A stretch of 64,000 nt of DNA from Micromonospora saelicesensis (GCF_900091575.1 NZ_FMCR01000008.1:62001-126000); one strand, 5' to 3'. Numbered from the stretch's first letter, positions 45,307 to 56,072 are shown. The notes: generated by a model from the letters alone, not told the origin. Made by a program: numbers and translations.

Positions 45307-45671
45307 GCTCGTTCCCAACTCCGTCCACCCGCGACGCATTCCCGACCAGGCTGGTGGGTTATTCGCTTTGTCCGCCGGGCGGCTGCTCCGGCTGCTCGCG
45401 ACGTTCGCCGTCCCGGCGGGTGCCTGGGTGGCGCCACGAGCCCGTCCTGCACAACGTACTGCCCATGCGGGTCGCCGACCGGCTCTCCCGGGACGTGCCA
45501 CTCTCCGGTGACGAGCGGCTCGCGCGGGTGCCGGACCGCCGGCCGTCCCTGCGGCGTCGACCCGGCACGATCACGCTGGATCCTGGATGTAGTGGCATCC
45601 GAGAGTCGGGAGGCCACCACATCCATGTTCGAGCGTGATCAAGGCGGCGCCGTGGAGTACCCCCGGGGGTG
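45307..45671. other. 365-bp gap containing a large inverted repeat
   Basis: No recognisable gene. A plus-strand open frame here (45300-45638) gives Arg-rich, unconserved-looking sequence. The notable element is the inverted repeat at 45569-45640. The reductase promoter must lie at the left end. Confidence 0.6.
45569..45640. repeat. Long imperfect inverted repeat with 28-bp arms
   Basis: The arm at 45569-45596 (GATCACGCT...TGGATGTAGTGGC) and the arm at 45613-45640 match as reverse complements at 24 of 28 positions, with a 16-nt spacer. It lies 31 bp beyond the stop of the minus-strand gpx gene. Confidence 0.85.
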
Positions 45672-46163
45672 TCAGGGGGTGGGGAGGGTCTTTTCGATGG
45701 CTGTGCGCAGGTCGTCGGAGCCGGGCTCGACCGTGGGGGCGAAGCGGGCGGCGACCGAGCCGTCCGGGGCCACCAGGAACTTCTCGAAGTTCCAACGCAC
45801 GTCACCGGTGTGCCCGTCGGCGTCCGCGGTGCCCACGAGCGCGGCGTAGAGCGGGTGCCGGTCGGGGCCGTTCACGTCGACCTTCTCGGTCAGCGGGAAG
45901 GTGACCCCGTAGTTGACCTGGCAGAAGTCGCTGATCTCGGCGGCGCTTCCCGGCTCCTGCCCGGCGAACTGGTTGCACGGCACGCCGAGCACCACGAGGC
46001 CCTGGTCGGCGTAGGAGTCGGCGAGCGTCTGGAGGCCGGCGTACTGCGGGGTGAGGCCACAGCGGGAGGCCACGTTGACGACCAGCAACGCCTTGCCGCG
46101 GTAGCGGGCCAGGTCGGCGGGGCCGCCGTTGAGGGCGTCGATCGGGATGTCGAAGACGGTCAT
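45672..46163 (-). CDS. Glutathione peroxidase family thiol peroxidase
   Basis: A 163-residue GPx-fold peroxidase with peroxidatic C35 (VASRCGLTPQY, where animal enzymes have selenocysteine), Q65 (CNQFAGQEPG), WNFEKFL, and a second Cys in SDFCQVNYGVTFP that may resolve the disulfide. Actinobacteria lack glutathione, so thioredoxin or mycothiol systems are the likely reductants. TAGCCT six bases before ATG 46163 suggests a leaderless transcript. Confidence 0.93.
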   Translation of the reverse strand: MTVFDIPIDALNGGPADLARYRGKALLVVNVASRCGLTPQYAGLQTLADSYADQGLVVLGVPCNQFAGQEPGSAAEISDFCQVNYGVTFPLTEKVDVNGPDRHPLYAALVGTADADGHTGDVRWNFEKFLVAPDGSVAARFAPTVEPGSDDLRTAIEKTLPTP

Positions 46164-46169
46164 GGGCCG

Positions 46170-46175
46170 AGGCTA
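46170..46175 (-). promoter_or_regulatory. -10 box TAGCCT, leaderless gpx start
   Basis: TAGCCT (minus strand) ends six bases before ATG 46163. Confidence 0.45.
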
Positions 46176-46295
46176 CGCGCCGGCCGGGTGTCGACCCGGG
46201 GTGGGCGCAGCGTACGCACTCCGTGCACCAGGAGAAATCGAAACATGGACATCTTGACGAACTGATGACGCCGTGAGTACCGTCTCACCATCTCT

Positions 46296-46312
46296 TTTGG
46301 AAAGTTTCCTAA
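46296..46312. promoter_or_regulatory. Operator-like palindrome upstream of chitinase
   Basis: TTTGGAAAGTTTCCTAA is a 17-bp imperfect palindrome (core GGAAAGTTTCC, 46299-46309). It sits 19 bases before the chitinase ATG, a position suited to repression or induction control. Confidence 0.5.
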
Positions 46313-46330
46313 CAGTTCGGGAGACGCCTC

Positions 46331-47956
46331 ATGAAAAGATCGCTCCGCCGGGCCCTCTGGGCCGGTGCCGTGGTCGCCCTGACCGTCGCAGCGGTGCCGG
46401 TCACCACCGCGTTCGGCGCCGGCACGGTCACCACCACCTTCACCAAGGCGCAGGACTGGGGGACCGGTCACGAGACGAGGGTGACCGTCACCAACGGCTC
46501 CAGCGCCACTGTCACCACCTGGCGCATCGAGTTCGACCTGCCGTCGGGCACCACCATCAGCAGCGCGTGGGACGCCGACGTCACCAGCAGCGGCAACCAC
46601 TACGTCGCGGTCAAGAAGAGCTGGGCCGGCGGCATCGCCCCCGGCGCTTCGTTCAGCTGGGGCTACAACGGCAGCGGCGCCTACAAGGCACCGCTGAACT
46701 GCACCATCAACGGTGCCGCGTGCGGCGGCGGGACGACCCCGCCGACCACCACTCCGCCGACCACCACCCCACCGACGACGACGCCGCCCACCACCCCACC
46801 GCCCACCACGCCGCCGCCGACCACCAACCCGCCGAACCCGGGCGGCAAGAAGGTTGTCGGCTACTTCGCCGAGTGGGGCGTCTACGGGCGCAATTACCAC
46901 GTCAAGAACATCCAGACCAGCGGCTCCGCTGCCAAGCTGACCCACATCCTGTACGCCTTCGGCAACACCACCGGTGGCCGCTGCGCCATCGGCGACAGCT
47001 ACGCCGACTACGAGAAGGCGTACACCGCGGCGGACAGCGTGGACGGCGTCGCCGACACCTGGGACCAGCCGCTGCGCGGCAGCTTCAACCAGCTGCGCAA
47101 GCTCAAGCGGATGAACCCCCACCTCAAGGTGATCTGGTCGTTCGGCGGCTGGACCTGGTCCGGCGGCTTCACCCAGGCCGCGCAGAACCCGGCCGCGTTC
47201 GCCGAGAGCTGCTACAACCTTGTCGAGGACCCGCGCTGGGCGGACGTCTTCGACGGCATCGACGTCGACTGGGAGTACCCCAACGCCTGCGGTCTGACCT
47301 GTGACACCAGCGGCCCGAACGCGTTCAAGAACGTGATCAGCGCGTTGCGGTCGAAGTTCGGGTCCAGCGCCCTGGTCACCGCCGCCATCACCGCGGACGG
47401 CAGCAACGGCGGCAAGATCGACGCCACCGACTACGCCGGCGCCATCGGCAACCTCAACTGGCTGATGCCGATGACCTACGACTACTTCGGCGCCTTCGCC
47501 GCCCAGGGTCCGACGGCACCGCACTCACCGCTCACCTCGTACACCGGCATCCCGCAGCAGGGCTTCAACTCCGACGCGGCGATCCAGAAGCTCAAGAGCA
47601 AGGGCGTCCCGGCCAACAAGCTGCTGCTCGGCATCGGCTTCTACGGTCGGGGCTGGACCGGTGTCACCCAGGCCGCTCCGGGTGGCAGCGCCACCGGCGC
47701 GGCGCCGGGCACCTACGAGGCCGGCATCGAGGACTACAAGGTCCTCAAGAACACCTGCCCGGCCACCGGCACGATCGCCGGTACCGCGTACGCCAAGTGC
47801 GGCAGCAACTGGTGGAGCTACGACACCCCGTCGACCATCAACGGCAAGATGACGTACGCGAACAACCAGGGCCTCGGTGGCGCGTTCTTCTGGGAGCTCT
47901 CCGGTGACACGAGCAACGGCGAGCTCATCGGCGCCATCAAGGGCGGTCTCGGCTGA
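46331..47956 (+). CDS. Secreted chitinase, CBM2-GH18
   Basis: A 541-residue secreted enzyme cutting beta-1,4-linked N-acetylglucosamine in chitin. It has a signal peptide (1-30), a family 2 carbohydrate-binding module (about 31-134, with conserved Trp and the two Cys at its end in NCTINGAAC), a TTPPTTTP linker (about 136-175), and a GH18 catalytic barrel (about 176-541). The catalytic motif DGIDVDWEYPN has acid/base E315, and MPMTYDYFG and WEL motifs are present. The codon-rich Thr/Pro linker and lack of a FnIII domain distinguish it from some Streptomyces chitinases. A palindrome lies just upstream and two strong hairpins follow. Confidence 0.95.
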   Translation: MKRSLRRALWAGAVVALTVAAVPVTTAFGAGTVTTTFTKAQDWGTGHETRVTVTNGSSATVTTWRIEFDLPSGTTISSAWDADVTSSGNHYVAVKKSWAGGIAPGASFSWGYNGSGAYKAPLNCTINGAACGGGTTPPTTTPPTTTPPTTTPPTTPPPTTPPPTTNPPNPGGKKVVGYFAEWGVYGRNYHVKNIQTSGSAAKLTHILYAFGNTTGGRCAIGDSYADYEKAYTAADSVDGVADTWDQPLRGSFNQLRKLKRMNPHLKVIWSFGGWTWSGGFTQAAQNPAAFAESCYNLVEDPRWADVFDGIDVDWEYPNACGLTCDTSGPNAFKNVISALRSKFGSSALVTAAITADGSNGGKIDATDYAGAIGNLNWLMPMTYDYFGAFAAQGPTAPHSPLTSYTGIPQQGFNSDAAIQKLKSKGVPANKLLLGIGFYGRGWTGVTQAAPGGSATGAAPGTYEAGIEDYKVLKNTCPATGTIAGTAYAKCGSNWWSYDTPSTINGKMTYANNQGLGGAFFWELSGDTSNGELIGAIKGGLG

Positions 47957-47982
47957 GCCGAGGGCCGACGCACCACCCACAC

Positions 47983-48015
47983 GGCGGGAAGGGGCCCGCA
48001 CCGTCCCTTCCCGCC
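47983..48015 (+). terminator. First hairpin after chitinase
   Basis: A perfect 11-bp stem GGCGGGAAGGG (47983-47993) with CCCTTCCCGCC (48005-48015) and 11-nt loop. Confidence 0.75.
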
Positions 48016-48024
48016 CGTGACACA

Positions 48025-48059
48025 GCGGCCCGGTCGACGCCCAGCGTCGACCGGGCCGC
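48025..48059 (+). terminator. Second hairpin after chitinase
   Basis: A perfect 16-bp stem (48025-48040 with 48044-48059) with CCA loop, in tandem with the preceding hairpin. Confidence 0.75.
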
Positions 48060-48137
48060 CGCCGTTGGGCTCGGTCAGCTGGATGTGGCAGACTCGCGGC
48101 TCGGCACGTCTCGATCTCACCGCCGACGGAGGTGATC

Positions 48138-48644
48138 ATGCGCCCGACCCACCGCAGGCTGGCGGCGACCGCCGCCGGGCTGATGCTGCTGCCGGTTGCC
48201 CTGGTCGGCTGCGGGATCGGCGGCGAGGACGAGGAGAAGTCCGCCGCCAAGCCGGCCCGAGCTCCCGCCGACGAGGCCGCCGCCCGCTCCCGCGAGCGCG
48301 TGCAGGCGTACCTCGACGCGATGGCGGCCAAGGACGTCGCCGCCGGCCGCAGCCAGCTCTGCGCTCTGCTGCACGACGGCTTCGACCTGGGCGCCACCGG
48401 CCCCAACGGTGACTTCGCCGACCACTTCCAGGTGCCGGAGGCGGCCATCACGGACATCCGGTCCGGTCCGCTCGGGCAGGAGGTCCGCGTCTCGGTCTCG
48501 GTCGCGGTCGGCAAGCGCACCGTCGTCCGGCCACTGGTCTTCACCGTCACCCGGGACGGAAGCGACTGGTGCATCGCCGGCGAAGCGCCGGGTCAGCCGG
48601 CCGCCCCGACGCCGAGCGGCGTCGCCCCTACTCCCGCGTCCTGA
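48138..48644 (+). CDS. Putative lipoprotein
   Basis: A 168-residue exported protein with a lipobox (LPVALVGCG; Cys 25), an acidic/Lys linker, and a compact domain (about 45-145) of the NTF2/limiting-turnover-like type (RERVQAYLDAMAAKDVAAGRSQLCALL ... VTRDGSDWCIAG). Two Cys (L-C-A-L-L and W-C-I-A) may form a disulfide outside the cell. GGAGG is five bases from ATG 48138. The function is unknown. Confidence 0.8.
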   Translation: MRPTHRRLAATAAGLMLLPVALVGCGIGGEDEEKSAAKPARAPADEAAARSRERVQAYLDAMAAKDVAAGRSQLCALLHDGFDLGATGPNGDFADHFQVPEAAITDIRSGPLGQEVRVSVSVAVGKRTVVRPLVFTVTRDGSDWCIAGEAPGQPAAPTPSGVAPTPAS

Positions 48645-50135
<1,491 letters not shown>

Positions 50136-50138
<3 letters not shown>

Positions 50139-50225
50139 GCTTGCGAGCCCGCAGCCGGCAAGTCAGAGGATGACCATGGCTGACGCGAGGGTGAGCTTGC
50201 CAGCCCGCAGTCGGCAGTTGAAAGG

Positions 50226-50228
<3 letters not shown>
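50136..50228 (+). repeat. Two tandem gene-junction repeats
   Basis: TGAGCTTGCGAGCCCGCAG (from 50136) followed by AGAGGATG, and TGAGCTTGCCAGCCCGCAG (from 50192) followed by AAAGGATG, are two copies of the element also seen at 26908-26941. The first begins at the DAHP synthase stop; the second ends at the aldolase start and provides its AAAGG ribosome binding site. Confidence 0.75.
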
Positions 50229-51266
<1,038 letters not shown>

Positions 51267-51298
51267 AACCCCACCTCAGGCCCCCCTCAGGCCCCCAC

Positions 51299-51367
51299 CC
51301 CCGGTGATCATGAAGTTATTGCCACTCGTGTCGGCGTGTCATGGCAATAACTTCATGATCACCGGGG
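51299..51367. repeat. AT-rich perfect palindrome, copy 1
   Basis: Arms of 26 bp (51299-51324 and 51342-51367) are exact reverse complements, with core TGATCATGAAGTTATTGCCA and a 17-nt spacer. It lies between the convergent threonine aldolase and endonuclease IV genes. Copy 2 is at 54868-54928. Confidence 0.9.
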
Positions 51368-51394
51368 TGGTGTCGGGGACGCCGGGGAGGGGGG

Positions 51395-52264
51395 TCAGGG
51401 GTGGGACAGGCGGGTGAGGGTGGCGATGTCGGCGGCGTGGCCCAACTGCTTCTCGCTGGGCGTTTCCACGACGATCGGGACGCCGGCGGTCGCCGGGTGC
51501 GCCATCAGCTCGGCGAAGGCGGGCTCGCCGATGCTGCCCTTGCCGATGTTCTCGTGCCGATCCCGGGTGGAGCCGCACAGATCCTTCGAGTCGTTGGCGT
51601 GGACCAGCCGCAGCCGGTCCGCGCCGACGGTGGCCACCAGGGTGTCCAGGGTCGCCGTCATACCGCCCTCGGCCGCCAGGTCGTGGCCGGCCGCCCAGGC
51701 GTGGCAGGTGTCGAAGCAGACCCCGAGCATGGGGTGCCTGTCCACCGCGTCCAGGTAGGGCCCGAGCTGCTCCACCCGGGAGGCCAGTGACCGGCCGCCG
51801 CCGGCGCTCGGCTCGACCAGCAGCATCGGCCCGCCAGCGTCGGCAGCCCAGTCGAGCAGCGGCAGCAACACCTCGCGGACCTGTCGCATCGCCGCCTCGG
51901 CGTGCCCCTCGTCCACCGAACTGCCCGCGTGGAACACCACCCCCCGCGCGCCGATCGCCACGCCCCGACGCAGCGCGTGCGCAAGCGTCTCGCCCGACTT
52001 CTCGACAGTGGCCGGGGTGGGCGAGCCGAGGTTGACCAGCAGCGCGGCGTGGATGAACGCGGGAATGCCCCGCTCGGCGCAACCGTCGCGGAACAGGGCG
52101 TCCTGCACCGGGTCGCCGTTGGGCAGTGCCCAGCCTCGCGAGTTGGAGACGTAGACCTGCACCACCTGCGCACCGGTCGCGTCGGCGTACGGCAGGGCAG
52201 CCTTCGCCAGCCCACCCGAGGTCGGAGTGTGCGTGCCCACCGGCCGCGCGGAGATCGTCGGCAT
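51395..52264 (-). CDS. nfo: Endonuclease IV (AP endonuclease family 2)
   Basis: A 289-residue TIM-barrel zinc enzyme that cleaves DNA at abasic sites in base-excision repair. Metal ligands are seen in GVVFHAGSS, MLLVEPSAG, GVCFDTCHAWAAGHD, LVHANDSK and DRHENIGKGSIGE. ATG 52264 overlaps the stop of the upstream protein kinase by one base, so the two are co-transcribed. Length and motifs match the family. Confidence 0.93.
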   Translation of the reverse strand: MPTISARPVGTHTPTSGGLAKAALPYADATGAQVVQVYVSNSRGWALPNGDPVQDALFRDGCAERGIPAFIHAALLVNLGSPTPATVEKSGETLAHALRRGVAIGARGVVFHAGSSVDEGHAEAAMRQVREVLLPLLDWAADAGGPMLLVEPSAGGGRSLASRVEQLGPYLDAVDRHPMLGVCFDTCHAWAAGHDLAAEGGMTATLDTLVATVGADRLRLVHANDSKDLCGSTRDRHENIGKGSIGEPAFAELMAHPATAGVPIVVETPSEKQLGHAADIATLTRLSHP

Positions 52265-54252
52265 CAGAAGCACGTCAGTGTGACCGGGGTGCCGGGCGCC
52301 ACCTGCGAATTTTCGCCCGGAATCTGGATCCGGACCACGGCGTTCGGGTTGATCGCCATCGTCACCGGGAAGCCCTGACCCTCCAACGCCTGCTTGGCCT
52401 GCTGGCACGGCAGGTCGATCACCCGTGGCATGGCGACCAGCGGTGGCCCCTTGCTGACGTCCAGCTTGACCTCGGTGCCCTTCTCCACGCCGGCGCCATC
52501 GGCCGGGCTCTGGCCGAGGATCTCGTCCCTCGGCTTGTCGGAGTCCTTGTAGGTCTCCTTCAGCACCAGGTTGAGCTGGGCCAGGGTCGTCCGGGCGTCG
52601 GTCAGGCTCTTGCCGACCAGGTTCGGCACCGTCACCGGCGCCCTGCCCCGGCTCAGGATGAGGGTGATCTTCGCACCGGGTTTGACCTCGGTGCCCACCT
52701 TGGGGGAGCTGTCCACCACGACCCCGGCCGGCAGGCTGTCGTCGTAACGGGGGGTGCCCTTGGCCACCACCAGCTTCACGTTGACCAGGTCCGCCTCGGC
52801 GAGCTCGAACTCCTTGCCGATCACGTCCGGTACGGGGAAACGCTCCGGGCCGAGGGAGAGGGTCAGGGTGATCGTGCCACCCTTGACGATCTTGGCAGCG
52901 GACGCCGGGTTCTGCTCCAGCACGCTGTCCTTCGGGGCCTTCTCGTCGAAGCGCGGCTCAGCGTACTTGACGAGAAGCCCGGTGCGGTCGGCCTGCGCCT
53001 GCGCCTGCGCCTTGCTCAGGCTCACCAGTTGCGGAGCGTCCGTGTAGCGGCCGACGCCGAACCACCAACCCCCGAGCGCGGCCACCAGGCCCAGCGTCAC
53101 GACCACGGCCGCGACGGCCAGCCGGCCACGGGGGTTGCTCAGCACCGTGCTGCGCAGCGCGGCGAGCCGGGCGCCCAGGCCCTCCGCCGGCTCCGGGGCG
53201 GCCCGACGCCGCCCCGGCCCCTGGCTGCTGGCGCCCTCGGGCAGTCGTGCCCACGAGGGGCGGTTGGGCGGCTGGACCGTCGCGACCATCATTGTCGGCT
53301 GGGAGAGCGACGGTTCGTCACTGACCGGACGGAGTACGGCGGTGTGGCTGTTGGCGTCGCCCAGACGGTCCCGGGCCACCTGCACCTCGGTCAACAACGC
53401 GCCGGCGTCTGCGGGCCGCGCTTCCGGATCACGCCGGGTGGCACGCTGCACCAGGTCGTCGAGGACCGACGGCAGGCCCGGCACCAGCGTCGAGGGCGCC
53501 GGCACGTCCCGGTCGACGTGCTGCCAGGCGACGTCCACCGGGCGGTCCCCGTCGTACGGCACCCGGCCGGTGAGCATCTCGAACAGCACGATGCCGGCCG
53601 AGTAGACGTCGGTGCGCGGATCGGCGCGGCCCTCGGTGACCAGCTCCGGGGCGACGTACGCCACGGTGGCCATCAGCTGGTTGCCCTGCTCCTCGTCGGC
53701 GCTCGCCTCGACCGCCCGGGCCAGCCCGAAGTCGGCCACCTTCACGACGCTGTCGACCAGGTTGGCGACGCCACCGGTCGGCGCCTCCGCGACCAGCACG
53801 TTCTCCGGTTTGACGTCGCGGTGCACGAGACCGGCCCGGTGCGCGGCGGCGATCGCCGCGAGCATCTGCTCGGCGATGGCCAGCGCCTCGTCCGGGTTGA
53901 GCCGGCGTCGCTCGGCCAGCACGTCACGCAGCGTGCGGCCACGGACGTACTCCATCACCAGGTACGGCAGGCCGGCGTGCGTGCCCTGGTCGTAGACCGC
54001 CACCACGTTCGGGTGGGTCAGCCGGGCGATGGTCTTCGCCTCGTCGGTGAACCGCGCCACGAAGTTGGCGATCCGGGCCCGTGCCTCGCTCGCCTGGGTC
54101 GGATGAATGATCTTGACAGCGACGGTGCGCTCAAGGCGTTCGTCGGTGGCGGTGTACACGGTCGCCATGCCACCACGGGCCACGCGACCGCGAATGCGGT
54201 AGCGCCCGTCGATCAGCGAGCCCAGCAACGTGTCGGCGACCTGAGTGTCCAT
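52264..54252 (-). CDS. pknL: Membrane Ser/Thr protein kinase with PASTA domains (PknL-like)
   Basis: A 662-residue Hanks-type kinase. The kinase domain (about 15-280) has GRVARGGMATVY, K47, HRDVKPEN (D146) and DFG (174-176). A loop of about 14 residues (EAPTGGVANLVDSV) is inserted before DFG. A juxtamembrane region is followed by one membrane helix (about 385-407), then four PASTA repeats (about 410-662) that bind peptidoglycan fragments outside. It corresponds to PknL (Rv2176) by position and by its neighbour, the Rv2175c homolog. Likely role: wall-sensing control of division or metabolism. Confidence 0.94.
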   Translation of the reverse strand: MDTQVADTLLGSLIDGRYRIRGRVARGGMATVYTATDERLERTVAVKIIHPTQASEARARIANFVARFTDEAKTIARLTHPNVVAVYDQGTHAGLPYLVMEYVRGRTLRDVLAERRRLNPDEALAIAEQMLAAIAAAHRAGLVHRDVKPENVLVAEAPTGGVANLVDSVVKVADFGLARAVEASADEEQGNQLMATVAYVAPELVTEGRADPRTDVYSAGIVLFEMLTGRVPYDGDRPVDVAWQHVDRDVPAPSTLVPGLPSVLDDLVQRATRRDPEARPADAGALLTEVQVARDRLGDANSHTAVLRPVSDEPSLSQPTMMVATVQPPNRPSWARLPEGASSQGPGRRRAAPEPAEGLGARLAALRSTVLSNPRGRLAVAAVVVTLGLVAALGGWWFGVGRYTDAPQLVSLSKAQAQAQADRTGLLVKYAEPRFDEKAPKDSVLEQNPASAAKIVKGGTITLTLSLGPERFPVPDVIGKEFELAEADLVNVKLVVAKGTPRYDDSLPAGVVVDSSPKVGTEVKPGAKITLILSRGRAPVTVPNLVGKSLTDARTTLAQLNLVLKETYKDSDKPRDEILGQSPADGAGVEKGTEVKLDVSKGPPLVAMPRVIDLPCQQAKQALEGQGFPVTMAINPNAVVRIQIPGENSQVAPGTPVTLTCF

Positions 54253-54440
54253 CGGCAGGCAGTCTATGTGTCCAGGGGGTGAAGGATGAACAGGATGCTA
54301 CAGCCGTACGCCCAACCGGTCCGTCCCGCCGCGTTCCCGGCCCATTGTTCGCTGGTCAGCGGCGATCAGGCAAGAGGACGCAGATGGGCTGCCCGGGGTG
54401 CCGGTGGCTCGTCGCGGCGGCGGCGTGGCAGGGTGGTCGG

Positions 54441-54830
54441 GTGACCGAACCCGTACCCGACCAGGCCGCGCCCGGCCTGGAGCTCGCCGGCCCCACCGAC
54501 CCGGCCGACTGGTTGACCCTGCCCGACGTCGCCGAACGCCTCGACGTGTCGATCAGCAAGGTGCACCAGATGATCCGTGACCGGGAGTTGCTGGCGGTCC
54601 GCCGTGACGGCGTCCGCCGGATCCCAGCGGACCTGGTTGCCAACCAGACCGTGCTCAAGCACCTGCCCGGCGTGCTCAATCTGCTCGCCGACAACGGCTA
54701 CGACGACGAGGCTGTCCTGCGCTGGCTCTACGAGCCGGACGACACCCTCCCCGGCGCCACCCCAGCCGCCGCCCTCTCCGGCGACCAGGCCCGCGAGGTG
54801 AAACGCCGAGCCCAAGCCCAAGGCTTCTAA
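54441..54830 (+). CDS. Rv2175c-like winged-helix DNA-binding protein
   Basis: A 129-residue protein. The central HTH (about 28-60, DWLTLPDVAERLDVSISKVHQMIRDRELLAVRRDG) is followed by PADLVANQTVLKHLPGVLNLLADNGYDDEAVLRWLY. M. tuberculosis Rv2175c is a DNA-binding substrate of PknL with an N-terminal phospho-Thr; here Thr2 (M-T-E-P-V) is the only N-terminal threonine before the fold. GTG 54441 was chosen because upstream codons encode unrelated sequence. It is divergent from pknL by 188 bp. Confidence 0.86.
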   Translation: MTEPVPDQAAPGLELAGPTDPADWLTLPDVAERLDVSISKVHQMIRDRELLAVRRDGVRRIPADLVANQTVLKHLPGVLNLLADNGYDDEAVLRWLYEPDDTLPGATPAAALSGDQAREVKRRAQAQGF

Positions 54831-54867
54831 CCCCCGCCCCCGGCCCCCTGCCCCGGCCCCCGCATCG

Positions 54868-54928
54868 GTTGATCATGAAGTTATTGCCAGGCCGCTCGGC
54901 GTGTCGTGGCAATAACTTCATGATCAAC
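54868..54928. repeat. AT-rich perfect palindrome, copy 2
   Basis: Arms of 22 bp (54868-54889 and 54907-54928) are exact reverse complements, with the same core TGATCATGAAGTTATTGCCA as copy 1 and a 17-nt spacer sharing TCGGCGTGTC. It lies between the convergent Rv2175c-like and polyprenyl synthase genes. Confidence 0.9.
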
Positions 54929-54977
54929 GCCAGCGGGCGGGGGCGGGAGGGGGGAGGGGGTGGGGCAGGGTGAGGGG

Positions 54978-56060
54978 TTAGTCGGATCGGCGGGTTGCGG
55001 CTATGGCCAGGTCTACCAGGGCCTGGCGGGCCTCGGTGTCGAGGTCGACGGCGGTCAGGGCGGCCAGGGCGGCGTCGGTGAGTGTGACGATCCGCTGTTC
55101 GGTACGGGCCAGCGCCCCGCTTCCCGAGATCACCTCGCGGAGCCGGGCCACCCCGTGCTCGTCCAGCTCCGGGTCGCCGAGCCGGCCGAGCAGCAGCTCG
55201 CGGCCCGCGTCGTCGGTGGCCTCCACGGCCGCCGCCACCAGGTAGGTGCGCTTGCCCTCGCGTAGATCGTCCCCGGCCGGTTTGCCGGTCAGCGCCGGGT
55301 CGCCGAAGACCCCCAGCACGTCGTCGCGGAGCTGGAACGCCTCGCCCAGCGGCAGCCCGTACGCCGAGTAGGCAGTCCGTACGTCCTCCGGCGCGTCGGC
55401 CAGCGCGGCGCCGAGCAGCATCGGACGCTCGACGGTGTACTTCGCGGACTTGTACCGGGCGACCTTGCTGGCCCGTTCCACCGAGGTGTCCCCGGTGACC
55501 TGCGTCAGCACGTCGAGGTACTGCCCGACGGTGACCTCGGTGCGCATCTCGTCGAAGACCGGCCGGGCCCGGGCCAGGGACCACAGGTCCAGGCCGGCGG
55601 AGTGCAGCAGCTCGTCGGACCAGACCAGGCACAGGTCGCCGAGCAGGATGGCCGCGGCGTCGCCGAAACCGTCCGGGTCGCCGCCCCAGCCGGCCTCCCG
55701 ATGCTGGGTGGCGAACCGTCGGTGTACGGCGGGCTCGCCGCGACGGGTGTCGGAACGGTCCATCAGGTCGTCGTGGATCAGGGCGCTGGCCTGGACGAAC
55801 TCCAGTGAGGCCAGGGCGGTCAGCACCTGGTCGCCGTCCAGCCCGCCGGCCCCCCGGAACCCCCAGTACGCGAATGCGGGACGCAGCCGCTTACCCCCGC
55901 CGAGCACGAACGCCTCGATCGCCTCGGCCACCGGACCCAGCGCGTCGTCCACGGCGGCGAGCCGGACCCGTTGGCCGGCCAGGAACTCGGTGAGAGCCTT
56001 GTCGACCCGCTGCCGCAGGCCGGCGCGGTCGACGGGGGACACGGGAGCAGCGTGGGTCAC
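54978..56060 (-). CDS. Polyprenyl (geranylgeranyl-type) diphosphate synthase
   Basis: A 360-residue trans-isoprenyl diphosphate synthase. It has the first Asp-rich motif DDLMDRSDTRRG and the second DDVLGVFGD, plus GGKRLRPAFAYW. The chain-length-determining residues before the first motif (VQASALIHDD) favour a C20-type product, but this is inference. By position it matches IdsA2 (Rv2173). It could feed the carotenoid genes 3-6 kb away. The GTG at 56060 has TAGCGT six bases upstream and also follows the XRE gene closely. Confidence 0.9.
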   Translation of the reverse strand: MTHAAPVSPVDRAGLRQRVDKALTEFLAGQRVRLAAVDDALGPVAEAIEAFVLGGGKRLRPAFAYWGFRGAGGLDGDQVLTALASLEFVQASALIHDDLMDRSDTRRGEPAVHRRFATQHREAGWGGDPDGFGDAAAILLGDLCLVWSDELLHSAGLDLWSLARARPVFDEMRTEVTVGQYLDVLTQVTGDTSVERASKVARYKSAKYTVERPMLLGAALADAPEDVRTAYSAYGLPLGEAFQLRDDVLGVFGDPALTGKPAGDDLREGKRTYLVAAAVEATDDAGRELLLGRLGDPELDEHGVARLREVISGSGALARTEQRIVTLTDAALAALTAVDLDTEARQALVDLAIAATRRSD

Positions 56061-56066
56061 GCCCCG

Positions 56067-56072
56067 ACGCTA
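56067..56072 (-). promoter_or_regulatory. -10 box TAGCGT before polyprenyl synthase
   Basis: TAGCGT (minus strand) ends six bases before GTG 56060 and overlaps the XRE gene's stop codon. Confidence 0.4.

Noticed and set aside
51299-54928. The AT-rich palindromes as ordinary intrinsic terminators
   Set aside because: No T-tract, AT-rich arms and exact sequence repetition are unlike the GC-rich hairpins elsewhere in the window, so they are listed as repeats; a terminator role is not excluded.
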